DNA of 64,000 nt, taken from Selenomonas timonae (GTDB lineage: Bacteria > Bacillota > Negativicutes > Selenomonadales > Selenomonadaceae). Below are positions 52,626-64,000 of the stretch, in pieces. How positions within the stretch are numbered: the first letter of the stretch is position 1; the number at the start of each line of letters is the position of its first letter. The stretch lies in assembly GCF_014250475.1 (NCBI RefSeq), contig NZ_CP060204.1, positions 757,001 to 821,000 of the forward strand. The letters run 5' to 3'. A program made the position numbers and the translations under genes. The notes beneath the pieces were generated by a model. It searched no databases. It was given only the letters and a program-made list of their open reading frames with translations, and had not been told where the DNA came from.

Positions 52626-53021
52626 GTGCGGCGCTCCATGCGCGGCGGTGACACTGGTGCGATGCGCTATACGCAGAGCGAGATGAATCGTGCGCTTGCG
52701 GACAGTGCGGACGAAATTGAGTTCCTCAGCACCGTACATCGTCAGCGCAAGCCCGTGCACATCATTCAGCTCTCTGACGGACGCTGGGTGAGAGTCGAGG
52801 AGACGGAGGAGAGCGACAAGAGTGCACGCCGCCATGACAACCCGCTCGATCAGGAACTGGCGAATCTGCGTAAGCAGCTTGCCGAGGTGAAGAAGTCCGC
52901 GATGAGCGACGAGCAGAAGCAGCCGATCATCACATCCATCCAGAACCGCATCATGACCATACAGGCGCAACTCCTCTCAGAGCTCCAAGGCGAGAACAAG
53001 AAGAATAAATACGCAGATTGA
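52626..53021 (+). CDS. Hypothetical protein, possibly 5'-truncated
   Basis: Up to 131 residues from GTG 52626; a more protein-like start is ATG 52662 (MRYTQSEMNRALADSADEIEFL). Charged, helical, with a coiled-coil-like C-terminal half (QELANLRKQLAEVKKSA..QNRIMTIQAQLLSELQ). No SD is visible, and the sequence changes abruptly from AT-rich to GC-rich at about 52620, so the original 5' end may have been lost when the AT-rich island arrived. Not recognised. Confidence 0.5.
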   Translation: MRRSMRGGDTGAMRYTQSEMNRALADSADEIEFLSTVHRQRKPVHIIQLSDGRWVRVEETEESDKSARRHDNPLDQELANLRKQLAEVKKSAMSDEQKQPIITSIQNRIMTIQAQLLSELQGENKKNKYAD

Positions 53022-53046
53022 AACCTGATTGTCACTGTGCTATACT
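53018..53046 (+). promoter_or_regulatory. Promoter of small RNA at 53053
   Basis: TTGAAA, 17-bp spacer, TATACT. The stretch TGATTGT(N)A(N)(A/T)GTGCTATACTGTG is nearly the same as in the 63225 promoter. Confidence 0.75.
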
Positions 53047-53052
53047 GTGAAC

Positions 53053-53134
53053 AGGCAAACACGAGCTGACATTGCAGCACAAAACGACGAAGCCCCCGCG
53101 AAGAACAGGAGATTCTTCACGGGGGCTTCGTTTT
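53053..53134 (+). ncRNA. Putative small RNA with strong terminator
   Basis: About 80 nt from a near-consensus promoter to the stem CGAAGCCCCCGCGAAGAA / TTCTTCACGGGGGCTTCG + TTTT. No reading frame. It shares its promoter region with the locus C antitoxin RNA and its terminator with the small RNA at 51574. No adjacent toxin gene found. Confidence 0.5.
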
Positions 53135-53136
53135 CG

Positions 53137-53165
53137 TTGACCGAGGGGCAGGAAACCTTTATAAT
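53137..53165 (+). promoter_or_regulatory. Promoter of the Rpn-like gene
   Basis: TTGACC, 17-bp spacer, TATAAT. It is followed by ACACTGATAACATCAG, weakly similar to the GGAATCGCTGATAAAAT repeat. Confidence 0.7.
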
Positions 53166-53215
53166 ATAAGAAAACACTGATAACATCAGCGGCGCCTTAA
53201 CAACGGAGGTCGGGT

Positions 53216-54061
53216 ATGGAGAAAGAATGGGAAAAGCGTGCGTTGGAGGAGTGGGAGCGCCTGTCCATTCAGGACAACTTCATCTTTCAGCGCGTTATGC
53301 AGAATGTGAAACTCTGCAAATGGCTTTTAGAACGCATTTTGAGAATTCAGATTCGAGAGATTCGCTATCCAGACACAGAAAAGACGATTGACGTACGCCT
53401 TGACAGCAAGGCGGTGCGTCTCGATGTCTACGTTGCAGACGAGGCGGGCGCGGTTTATAACATAGAGATGCAGACCACAAAGGGACGTGATGGGGAACTC
53501 CCGAAGCGAGCACGCTACTATCAGGCGATGATCGATATGGATCTGCTCGGCAAAGGGGTATACTACGATGACCTACGGCAAACGTATATCATCTTCATTT
53601 GCACCTTTGACCTCTTTGGTCTGGATGAACGCATCTATACATTCCGCAGCCGATGTATGGAACAGGGGGATTTGGAGCTTGGAGACGGCACGACGAAGAT
53701 CTTCCTGAATGCAAAGGGACTGCGCGGCAGTGTCGATGAAGAGCTGGCGGATTTTTTGCACTATGTTGACGGCAAGGAGGCGCGGAGAACGTTCGCGCAG
53801 GAAATGGCACGCGAGGTTGCGCGTGTCAAGCGGCAGGATGAAACGAGGCGGGAATTCATGACGCTCTATATGGAATATCAGAAACAGCGCCGTGCAGGTG
53901 TGGAGGAGGGAATCGCACAGGGGCGGGAACTTGGAATTGCCCAGATGGCGAAGAAACTCCTGCGTGCAGGGATGACGATTCCTGCGGTTGCTCAGATGGC
54001 GGAGATGCCCGAGGAGGCAATTCGGAGAATCGCCGAGGAGGATGGGATTCCTGCTTCATAA
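53216..54061 (+). CDS. Rpn family PD-(D/E)XK nuclease/recombination-promoting protein
   Basis: 281 residues. The N-terminal SIQDNFIFQRVM and nuclease core RLDVYVADEAGAVYNIEMQTT (Asp ... ExQ) fit the PDDEXK_2/Rpn group. FDLFGLDERIYTFR and a C-terminal GIAQGRELGIAQMAKKLLRAGMTIPAVAQM tail are typical. Formerly annotated as transposase; Rpn proteins promote RecA-independent recombination and some act in phage defence. SD GGAGGTCGGGT. Confidence 0.88.
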   Translation: MEKEWEKRALEEWERLSIQDNFIFQRVMQNVKLCKWLLERILRIQIREIRYPDTEKTIDVRLDSKAVRLDVYVADEAGAVYNIEMQTTKGRDGELPKRARYYQAMIDMDLLGKGVYYDDLRQTYIIFICTFDLFGLDERIYTFRSRCMEQGDLELGDGTTKIFLNAKGLRGSVDEELADFLHYVDGKEARRTFAQEMAREVARVKRQDETRREFMTLYMEYQKQRRAGVEEGIAQGRELGIAQMAKKLLRAGMTIPAVAQMAEMPEEAIRRIAEEDGIPAS

Positions 54062-54117
54062 TGCAGAAAAAAAGGGGGCTGACGCACGAGCTGGTGAGGT
54101 GCTTTGTGGTGCTTCTG

Positions 54118-54147
54118 GGGAATCGCTGAATTTATCAGTACATCCCT
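54118..54147. repeat. Minimal copy of the GGAATCGCTGATAAAAT element (end-to-end)
   Basis: GGGAATCGCTGA-ATTT-ATCAGTACATCCCT: the left-end and right-end motifs of the 2798 element are directly joined, with the GCTGAATTTATCAGT core identical to the right end at 2941. It lies just upstream of the SEC-C protein gene. Confidence 0.5.
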
Positions 54148-54163
54148 AATGGTATATGTGAGA

Positions 54164-55180
54164 ATGATGACAGAGAATATTGGCGAAGGGCAGAAGCCGG
54201 TGCCGTTTCCTGAGATGTATGACCGGCGGGAACTCAATGCGCTGTACCGTGAAATCCCGCTCAAGGACAATACATCACGTCTTCTGCGCAAGTATTTCAA
54301 CGCGATGGCGAATCTCTACGGGGTGATCTCGCTGCGTGACGCGCTCGCGGTGATTCGCCGATTCAGCCCGCGCACTGTGACGGACGAGGAGTTCCTTGCG
54401 TTTGCCGAGATCGCGCGGCATGAGTGCGAAGGCTACTGGGTTCTGGGGCGCAGCGAACTTTATATCGATGTGGCAGCGCGTGATGTGCTGGATCGCGAGG
54501 TCATCTGCACGGCACTGTTAGAGGCGGAGGAGGATCTCTACGCCAAAACAGTGCATCAGCAGATGGAAAAACCACTCTATATTCCGACTGACAAGGCGTC
54601 TCTGCTTGCGTATGCGGAGCCTTTCTATGTGGAAAAGACGGCGGAATATGCGGCGCTTGTCGACTTCATCGAGGCGCATATGCCCGTCGACTGGATGAGA
54701 TACGAATGCGAAGTTGTGCTGGATGAGATTTTTGATCTGCTGCGCGTGGATGTGGATTTGAACGCACTCATCAGTCTGTTGGATGAGATGGGAATTGAGT
54801 TCACGGACGCGAGCGATATCGAGCAGTTTGCTGAGCGCTGGATACGTTATATGAACAATGCCCGCATCTTTGCCAATCGCGGTCACACGCCGAATGAACT
54901 CTCTGCAATGAATCCGCATCGCTACGAGAAGCCGCAGACGGCGTCGATCGGACCTCGTATGCGCGCGGCACTGGCGCGTGGTGACATGACGGTGGAGGAG
55001 CTGCGCGAGGAGTTCATGACGGTGGATCTTCCGCATGAAAATGTGCGCAAGGCGTTTCTGGAAGAGCTGGATGCGGTCGCGGCGGAGATTGCTGCACAGA
55101 AAAAGAGCGCGAAGGTCGGACGCAACGATCCCTGCCCCTGCGGCAGCGGGAAGAAGTATAAGAAATGTTGCGGGAAATAA
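54164..55180 (+). CDS. SEC-C motif protein
   Basis: 338 residues ending in a zinc-binding SEC-C motif ([19 protein letters not shown]), as found at the C-terminus of SecA. The rest is helical and unrecognised ([33 protein letters not shown]..). Possible starts are ATG 54149, 54164 and 54167, none with a good SD. The repeat element at 54118 ends 2 bp before the earliest, so it may have displaced the original ribosome-binding site. Confidence 0.75.
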   Translation: MMTENIGEGQKPVPFPEMYDRRELNALYREIPLKDNTSRLLRKYFNAMANLYGVISLRDALAVIRRFSPRTVTDEEFLAFAEIARHECEGYWVLGRSELYIDVAARDVLDREVICTALLEAEEDLYAKTVHQQMEKPLYIPTDKASLLAYAEPFYVEKTAEYAALVDFIEAHMPVDWMRYECEVVLDEIFDLLRVDVDLNALISLLDEMGIEFTDASDIEQFAERWIRYMNNARIFANRGHTPNELSAMNPHRYEKPQTASIGPRMRAALARGDMTVEELREEFMTVDLPHENVRKAFLEELDAVAAEIAAQKKSAKVGRNDPCPCGSGKKYKKCCGK

Positions 55181-55200
55181 GCAGTTTTTGAAAATATCCC

Positions 55201-55229
55201 TTGACACGAGAATTAAAGTGCAGTACAAT
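55201..55229 (+). promoter_or_regulatory. rpoBC promoter
   Basis: TTGACA, 17-bp spacer, TACAAT, with a leader of about 185 nt before rpoB. Confidence 0.85.
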
Positions 55230-55315
55230 ACAATGACCTATTGAATGAGAATGGGGATTTGTGCGCCTTTTTCGGGGAGGGTCAGCCTTCGCGGCTCGTG
55301 TTAGAAAGGACAAAT

Positions 55316-55350
55316 GAGCAAGGTATTCAGATGGTTGCCTTGTTCTTTTT
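55316..55350 (+). terminator. Leader attenuator of rpoBC
   Basis: AGCAAGG / CCTTGTT stem followed by CTTTTTG within the untranslated leader, about 70 nt before rpoB. Only partial termination is compatible with rpoBC expression. Confidence 0.6.
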
Positions 55351-55418
55351 GTGTCTTTGCAATTACGTCGGTGCACGAACTCCATCAACGATAATCCAGC
55401 GAAAGGGTGACAGCGTTC

Positions 55419-58400
55419 ATGTTCAATCCTGTGTCGGTCGGCCGTCGCACCCGGTATAGCTATGCGCGCATTAAGGAAGTCATGGAGATGCCGCATCTCC
55501 TCGATATCCAGCGTACGAGCTATCAGTGGTTTCTTGAGGTGGGACTCGCGGAGATCTTCCGCGATATCTCGCCTATTCAGGATTTCTCGGGGAATCTCAT
55601 CCTTTCCTTTGAATCGTTTGCGCTCGGTGAGCCGAAGTACGATCTCGACGAGTGCAAGGAACGCGACGTGACCTATGCCGCACCCCTGCGCGTGAACGTA
55701 CGTCTCGTGAACCGCGAGACGGGCGAGATCAAGGAGCAGGAGGTCTTCATGGGGGATTTCCCGCTCATGACGGACACGGGCACGTTCATCATCAACGGCG
55801 CGGAGCGCGTCATCGTCAGCCAGCTCGTCCGCTCGCCCGGCACCTATTACGGCGTCGAGATTGACACGACGGGCAAGGAGCTCTTCAACGCGACGATGAT
55901 TCCGAACCGCGGTGCATGGATCGAGCTCGAGACGGATGCAAACGACATTGTGTCCGTGCGCATTGACCGCACACGCAAGATGCCTGTGACCTATCTCATC
56001 CGCGCGCTTGGCTACGAGAGCGACGCTGAGATCCGTGAGCTCTTCGGCGACGATCCGCGCATGCTCGCGACGATTGAGCGTGACACGGACGAGGTGAAGA
56101 CGCGCAGCAAGGCGGTCATCGAGATCTACCGCCGCCTCCGTCCGGGCGAGCCCGCGAACGAGGACAATGCGCGTCAGCTGCTCGAGACGCTGTTCTTCGA
56201 CCCGCGCCGCTACGATCTGGCAACGGTCGGACGCTATAAACTGACAAAGAAGCTCGGCTGGCGCCGCCGCCTCCTCGGCAAGGTGCTTGCAAATCCTGTC
56301 GTTGACAAGGAGTCGGGTGAGATTGTCTTCCCGAAGGGCGAGCGCATCACGGCGGAGATGGTGGATGCCGTCAGCCCCGAGCGCGAAATCGAACTCTTTG
56401 GCGAGGGCGAGATCGTCGCCTTTGACGTGCAGAAGGCGGACGGCGAGATCTACCGCATGCTCTGCGCGCCGACGCGTGACTATCAGTTCCGCACAATCAC
56501 GCGAGAGGATGTCATGGCGGCGATCAGCTATCTGCTGGGTCTCATGGATGGATTTGGCTATACGGACGACATCGACCACCTCGGCAACCGCCGCGTGCGT
56601 GCGGTCGGAGAGCTGCTGCAGAACCAGTTCCGCATCGGCCTCTCGCGCATGGAGCGCGTTGTGCGCGAGCGCATGTCGATTCAGGAGACGGAGAGCATTA
56701 CGCCGCAGGGGCTGATCAATATTCGCCCCGTGGTGGCGGCGGTAAAGGAGTTCTTTGGCTCCTCGCAGCTCTCGCAGTTTATGGATCAGCACAATCCGCT
56801 CTCGGAGCTGACGCATAAGCGCCGCCTCTCGGCGCTCGGACCCGGCGGTCTCTCGCGCGAGCGCGCGGGATTTGAAGTGCGCGATGTTCATAACTCGCAT
56901 TACGGGCGTATGTGCCCCGTTGAGTCGCCCGAAGGTCCGAATATCGGACTCATCGGCTCGCTCGCGAACTATGCGCGCGTGAACCAGTTCGGCTTTATGG
57001 AGACACCGTACCGCCGCGTGGACAAGGAGAACCGCCGCGTGACGGAGGATGTCCGCTATCTGACGGCGGACGAGGAGGACGAGCTCATCATTGCGCAGGC
57101 AAACGAGCCGCTCGATGAGAATGAGTTCTTCGTCAACGAGCGCGTGACGGCGCGTTTCCACGAGGAGACGGGTCTGCATCGCCGCGACCATGTGGACTAC
57201 ATGGACGTGTCGCCGCGTCAGGTCTTCTCGATTGCAACGGCAATGATCCCGTTCCTTGAGAACGACGATGCGAACCGCGCGCTCATGGGCGCGAACATGC
57301 AGCGTCAGGCTGTGCCTCTGCTCAAGACACAGGCGCCGCTCGTCGGCACGGGCATGGAGTACAAGGCCGCGTGCGACTCGGGTGTCATGGTGCTCGCGAA
57401 GCACAGCGGCGAGGTTACGGAAGTTACGGCGAATGCGATCACCATCCGCACGGATGAGGGCGCATTTGACAACTATAAATTGCAGAAATTTGTCCGCTCG
57501 AACCAGGCGACCTGTATCAATCAGAGGCCGCTGGTCTATGTGGGCGACCGCGTGGCAGAGGGGCAGCCCATCGCCGACGGTCCCTCGACGGACAACGGCG
57601 AGCTTGCCCTTGGCTACAACATAATCGTTGCCTATATGCCGTGGGAGGGCTACAACTACGAGGACGCAATTCTGCTCAGCGAGAACCTCGTGAAGCGCGA
57701 CCTCTACACCTCGATTCACATTGAGGAGTACGAGTGCGACGCGCGCGATACAAAGCTCGGCCCCGAGGAGATCACGCGCGATATCCCGAACGTCGCGGAG
57801 GACGCGCTCAAGGATCTCGATGAGGACGGCATTGTCTCGATTGGTGCCGATGTGCGCCCCGGTGACATCCTTGTCGGCAAGGTCACGCCGAAGGGCGAGA
57901 CGGAGCTGACGGCAGAGGAGCGCCTCCTGCGCGCGATCTTCGGCGAGAAGGCGCGTGAGGTGCGCGACACCTCGCTGCGCGTGCCGCACGGTGAGGCGGG
58001 CAAGATCATCGACGTGAAGATCTTCACGCGCGAGAACAACGACGAACTGCCGCCCGGCGTGAACCGCCTCGTGCGCGTCTACATCGCGCAGAAGCGCAAA
58101 ATCTCGGTCGGCGACAAGATGTCCGGTCGCCACGGCAACAAGGGCGTCGTCTCGCGCATCATGCGTCAGGAGGATATGCCCTTCCTGCCGGATGGTACGC
58201 CCGTCGACATCGTGCTGAATCCGCTCGGCGTGCCGTCGCGTATGAATATCGGTCAGGTGCTCGAGACCCATCTCGGCATGGCGTGCCGCGTGCTCGGTCA
58301 GCGCATCAAGGCGGGCGATCCGACGGTGGAGGGAGATCTCCGCGCGGCGGGCTATAATTTCGATGCAAATGGGATGCCCATCCCCGACGTGGCGGGCATT

Positions 58401-59168
58401 CACATTGCAACCCCTGTCTTTGACGGCGCGAGCGATGACGATGTGTTCGGCACGATTCGCGCGGCGGGTCTGCCCGATGACGGCAAGACGGTGCTCTATG
58501 ACGGGCGCACGGGTGAGCCGTTCGAGAACCGCGTCACGGTCGGCTGCGTCTATATGCTGAAGCTGCACCATCTCGTTGACGACAAGATTCACGCGCGCTC
58601 CACGGGTCCGTACTCGCTCGTCACGCAGCAGCCGCTCGGCGGCAAGGCGCAGTTCGGCGGACAGCGCTTCGGCGAGATGGAGGTCTGGGCGCTCGAGGCA
58701 TACGGCGCGGCGTACACCCTGCAGGAGATCCTGACGGTGAAGTCCGACGACGTGGTCGGGCGTGTCAAGGCATATGAGTCGATTGTCAAGGGCGACAACA
58801 TCCCCGAGCCGGGGGTTCCGGAGTCCTTTAAGGTGCTCATCAAGGAACTGCAGGCGATCGGCCTCGACATCAAGGTGCTCAACGAGGACGCGAAGGAAAT
58901 TGCGATTCGCGACGAGGAGGACGAGGACATCGGGGAGAAGGCACGCTCGCTCGAGCTCGATGTCGAGGGCGTCGATGAGACCGGCGCAGCTCCACCCCCT
59001 GCGGAGGACTCCTACGATGAGGAGGACGGCGCTGATGAGGGGGGCTCGGACGAGGATCTCATCGCACACATTGATACAGACGAACAAATTTCGGACGATA
59101 TGGATACGATTCTGCACGGCGGACTCGATGAGCTCGATGCGTCGAACGAGGATGATCTGGACGTCTGA
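55419..59168 (+). CDS. rpoB: RNA polymerase beta subunit
   Basis: 1249 residues, full length. N-terminal [22 protein letters not shown], rifampicin-region [31 protein letters not shown] with standard sensitive-type residues (named by position, about residues 446-478), the lineage-conserved [15 protein letters not shown], and the C-terminal [24 protein letters not shown] block. The tail is acidic ([14 protein letters not shown]..). ATG 55419 is chosen to start the family N-terminus; GTG 55407 lies inside the SD. Co-transcribed with rpoC. Confidence 0.98.
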   Translation: MFNPVSVGRRTRYSYARIKEVMEMPHLLDIQRTSYQWFLEVGLAEIFRDISPIQDFSGNLILSFESFALGEPKYDLDECKERDVTYAAPLRVNVRLVNRETGEIKEQEVFMGDFPLMTDTGTFIINGAERVIVSQLVRSPGTYYGVEIDTTGKELFNATMIPNRGAWIELETDANDIVSVRIDRTRKMPVTYLIRALGYESDAEIRELFGDDPRMLATIERDTDEVKTRSKAVIEIYRRLRPGEPANEDNARQLLETLFFDPRRYDLATVGRYKLTKKLGWRRRLLGKVLANPVVDKESGEIVFPKGERITAEMVDAVSPEREIELFGEGEIVAFDVQKADGEIYRMLCAPTRDYQFRTITREDVMAAISYLLGLMDGFGYTDDIDHLGNRRVRAVGELLQNQFRIGLSRMERVVRERMSIQETESITPQGLINIRPVVAAVKEFFGSSQLSQFMDQHNPLSELTHKRRLSALGPGGLSRERAGFEVRDVHNSHYGRMCPVESPEGPNIGLIGSLANYARVNQFGFMETPYRRVDKENRRVTEDVRYLTADEEDELIIAQANEPLDENEFFVNERVTARFHEETGLHRRDHVDYMDVSPRQVFSIATAMIPFLENDDANRALMGANMQRQAVPLLKTQAPLVGTGMEYKAACDSGVMVLAKHSGEVTEVTANAITIRTDEGAFDNYKLQKFVRSNQATCINQRPLVYVGDRVAEGQPIADGPSTDNGELALGYNIIVAYMPWEGYNYEDAILLSENLVKRDLYTSIHIEEYECDARDTKLGPEEITRDIPNVAEDALKDLDEDGIVSIGADVRPGDILVGKVTPKGETELTAEERLLRAIFGEKAREVRDTSLRVPHGEAGKIIDVKIFTRENNDELPPGVNRLVRVYIAQKRKISVGDKMSGRHGNKGVVSRIMRQEDMPFLPDGTPVDIVLNPLGVPSRMNIGQVLETHLGMACRVLGQRIKAGDPTVEGDLRAAGYNFDANGMPIPDVAGIHIATPVFDGASDDDVFGTIRAAGLPDDGKTVLYDGRTGEPFENRVTVGCVYMLKLHHLVDDKIHARSTGPYSLVTQQPLGGKAQFGGQRFGEMEVWALEAYGAAYTLQEILTVKSDDVVGRVKAYESIVKGDNIPEPGVPESFKVLIKELQAIGLDIKVLNEDAKEIAIRDEEDEDIGEKARSLELDVEGVDETGAAPPPAEDSYDEEDGADEGGSDEDLIAHIDTDEQISDDMDTILHGGLDELDASNEDDLDV

Positions 59169-59191
59169 TTCTAGGAAGGGAGTGGCATCTG

Positions 59192-63220
<4,029 letters not shown>

Positions 63221-63224
63221 GTGG

Positions 63225-63253
63225 TTGCAATCTGATTGTGAAAGTGCTATACT
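63225..63253 (+). promoter_or_regulatory. Promoter of locus C antitoxin RNA
   Basis: TTGCAA, 17-bp spacer, TATACT, beginning 5 bp after the rpoC stop codon. Confidence 0.8.
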
Positions 63254-63259
63254 GTGCCT

Positions 63260-63326
63260 AGGAAAAATGACATGAATATTTTCCAGGGCGACACAAAAAA
63301 CCGGCAGGTGCGACTGCCGGTTTTTC
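63260..63326 (+). ncRNA. Putative type I antitoxin small RNA, locus C
   Basis: About 67 nt from the near-consensus promoter to a terminator shared with the convergent peptide gene. Bases 63258-63285 are a direct repeat of 63434-63457, the plus-strand sequence across the peptide's first eight codons (common cores CTAGGA and ATGACATGAATAT, then T(T/C)TCCA). The RNA is therefore antisense to the toxin start region. This is the organisation of the Fst/RNAII pair. Inferred from sequence. Confidence 0.65.
63297..63326. terminator. Bidirectional terminator, locus C
   Basis: AAAACCGGCAG / CTGCCGGTTTT, with T-runs on both strands, between convergent small RNA and peptide gene. Confidence 0.88.
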
Positions 63327-63368
63327 TATTCCGTTTTTAAGGTGGCTTAGACCTTAGGTTGGTTGCTC

Positions 63369-63458
63369 CTACTTAGGATCTCTGTCCAACCATTTGCAAA
63401 TGAAGTAGGATACAACACTTGCCGCGACAGAGACTAGGAATGACATGAATATCTCCAT
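63369..63458 (-). CDS. Small hydrophobic peptide, putative type I toxin (locus C)
   Basis: 29 residues: MEIFMSFLVSVAASVVSYF then ICKWLDRDPK, a single transmembrane helix with charged C-terminal tail, a form common among Firmicute type I toxin candidates. SD AAAGGGGGT, 8 nt before ATG, can be masked by TTCCCCC in the leader. The leader's GGTTGCTTCC can pair with GGAGCAACC just after the stop codon (fold-back). The minus-strand promoter is near 63506-63535. A relic of the same peptide exists at 51567-51603. Confidence 0.65.
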   Translation of the reverse strand: MEIFMSFLVSVAASVVSYFICKWLDRDPK

Positions 63459-63505
63459 GTGGACGACCCCCTTTCTGTTGCCAGTATGGGGGAAGCAACC
63501 TCTAG

Positions 63506-63535
63506 AGTATAGCGTAGAAACATCTGTTTTGTCAT
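63506..63535 (-). promoter_or_regulatory. Promoter of locus C toxin mRNA
   Basis: Minus strand: ATGACA, 18-bp spacer, TATACT (or TGACAA with 17). Predicted +1 is near 63499, just before GGTTGCTTCC. Confidence 0.5.
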
Positions 63536-63581
63536 TAAGAACTTCCTCGTCGAGTGATGTCTACCGATTCTATAAAACAAG

Positions 63582-63610
63582 TTGACGAATCTCTCCATTC
63601 GCTGTAAAAT
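63582..63610 (+). promoter_or_regulatory. bioY promoter
   Basis: TTGACG, 17-bp spacer, TAAAAT, 24 bp before the start codon. No BirA operator was recognised. Confidence 0.7.
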
Positions 63611-63633
63611 ACCAACGAAAAGGAGAGATTCTA

Positions 63634-64000
63634 ATGACAACACGCGATGATAAATTCTTTTCCGTACGCAATACCACGCGTATGGCTCTCTGTATCGCGC
63701 TGATCTGTGTGAGCGCGTACATTGCAATCCCCGTGCCGTTCATGGCGCCGCTGACGATGCAGACCTTTGTCATGTGTCTTGCCGCGCTTGTTCTCACACC
63801 GCGCCAGACGGCGGTCGTCCTCGTCGGCTACACCGTGCTCGGTGCGATCGGTCTGCCCGTCTTTGCGGGCGGCGTCGGCGGACTCGGCATCATCTTCGGC
63901 CCGCGCGGCGGCTTCTTTATCGGCTTTCTGCTTGCGTACACGCTCATGAGTATGCTGAAGGGACGCGAGCCGTCCTTCGCACGTTATGCCCTCGTCGGAA
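63634..64000 (+). CDS. bioY: Biotin ECF transporter S component BioY (3'-truncated by window edge)
   Basis: First 122 residues of a BioY family membrane protein: RMALCIALICVSAYIAIPVPFMAPLTMQTFVMCLAALVLTPRQTA, described here by its start at about residue 16, then VLGAIGLPVFAGGVGGLGIIFGPRGGFFIGFLLAY. These are the BioY signatures (PLTMQTF, GPTGG-like GPRGGF). BioY binds biotin and works alone or with the EcfA/A'/T module. SD AAGGAGAG. Own promoter. Confidence 0.92.
   Translation, partial: MTTRDDKFFSVRNTTRMALCIALICVSAYIAIPVPFMAPLTMQTFVMCLAALVLTPRQTAVVLVGYTVLGAIGLPVFAGGVGGLGIIFGPRGGFFIGFLLAYTLMSMLKGREPSFARYALVG

Overview
The window looks like chromosome from a diderm Firmicute of the Negativicutes, most likely Selenomonadaceae (Selenomonas or a close relative). 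The reasons are outer-membrane porins carrying an N-terminal S-layer homology (SLH) domain (the OmpM/Mep45 type that ties the outer membrane to peptidoglycan), high GC with frequent TTG/GTG starts behind strong Shine-Dalgarno (SD) sites, Na+-decarboxylase pump subunits, a siroheme-route haem gene pair, and Firmicute-type informational genes. The family and genus are inferred from gene content, not from a database match.

Layout. 1-4.5 kb: the 3' part of a 6-phospho-beta-glucosidase, a DUF389 membrane protein and an ArsB/NhaD-type permease, with copies of a short inverted-repeat element between them. 4.5-16.8 kb: housekeeping genes maf-radC, usp, dGTPase-like, dnaG, two tandem full-length rpoD genes, tRNA-Asn, trmK, a Nif3-like gene, lepA-hemW and a glutaredoxin-like gene. 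17-22 kb: gamma- and beta-type subunits of a Na+ decarboxylase pump, then a cbiL-like methyltransferase in one operon with a BtuFCD-like ABC transporter. 22-25 kb: RelB/YoeB and HicAB toxin-antitoxin (TA) modules around an intact SLH porin. 25-31 kb: a YjfB-like and a FliD-like gene on the minus strand, mtaB, tRNA-Arg, and a TetR gene with two radical-SAM haem-synthesis genes (AhbC/NirJ1 and AhbD/NirJ2). 31-35 kb (minus strand): a split Cd/Zn P-type ATPase with a separate HMA protein and an SmtB-like operator, then a chemotaxis receptor. 35-43 kb: a probable 6S RNA, a structured leader, a gamma-carbonic-anhydrase-like gene, and a TRAP-TAXI operon with duplicated TAXI receptors. 43-48 kb: a second RelB/YoeB pair, a lipoprotein, and a FecCD-type ABC transporter behind an attenuator-like leader. 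48-54 kb: accessory region with an SLH porin split by an IS150-like element, a fused transporter remnant, an AT-rich island, two small-RNA genes and an Rpn-type nuclease. 54-64 kb: a SEC-C protein, rpoB-rpoC, and the start of bioY.

The most interesting signal is a set of genes too short for ordinary gene calling. Three intergenic regions (11.49-11.77, 31.04-31.33 and 63.22-63.54 kb) each hold a 22-29-residue hydrophobic peptide with a strong but hairpin-sequestered SD, faced by a convergent small RNA with a near-consensus promoter. In each case the small RNA carries sequence complementary to the SD/start region of the peptide mRNA. This is the layout of type I toxin-antitoxin loci such as Fst/par. 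Two further small-RNA genes (51.57 and 53.05 kb) share promoter, terminator or antisense sequence with them, and one matches the antisense of the 63.4 kb peptide gene at 31 of 37 positions. Together with two YoeB/RelB modules and one HicAB module, about 64 kb contains six TA loci plus relics.
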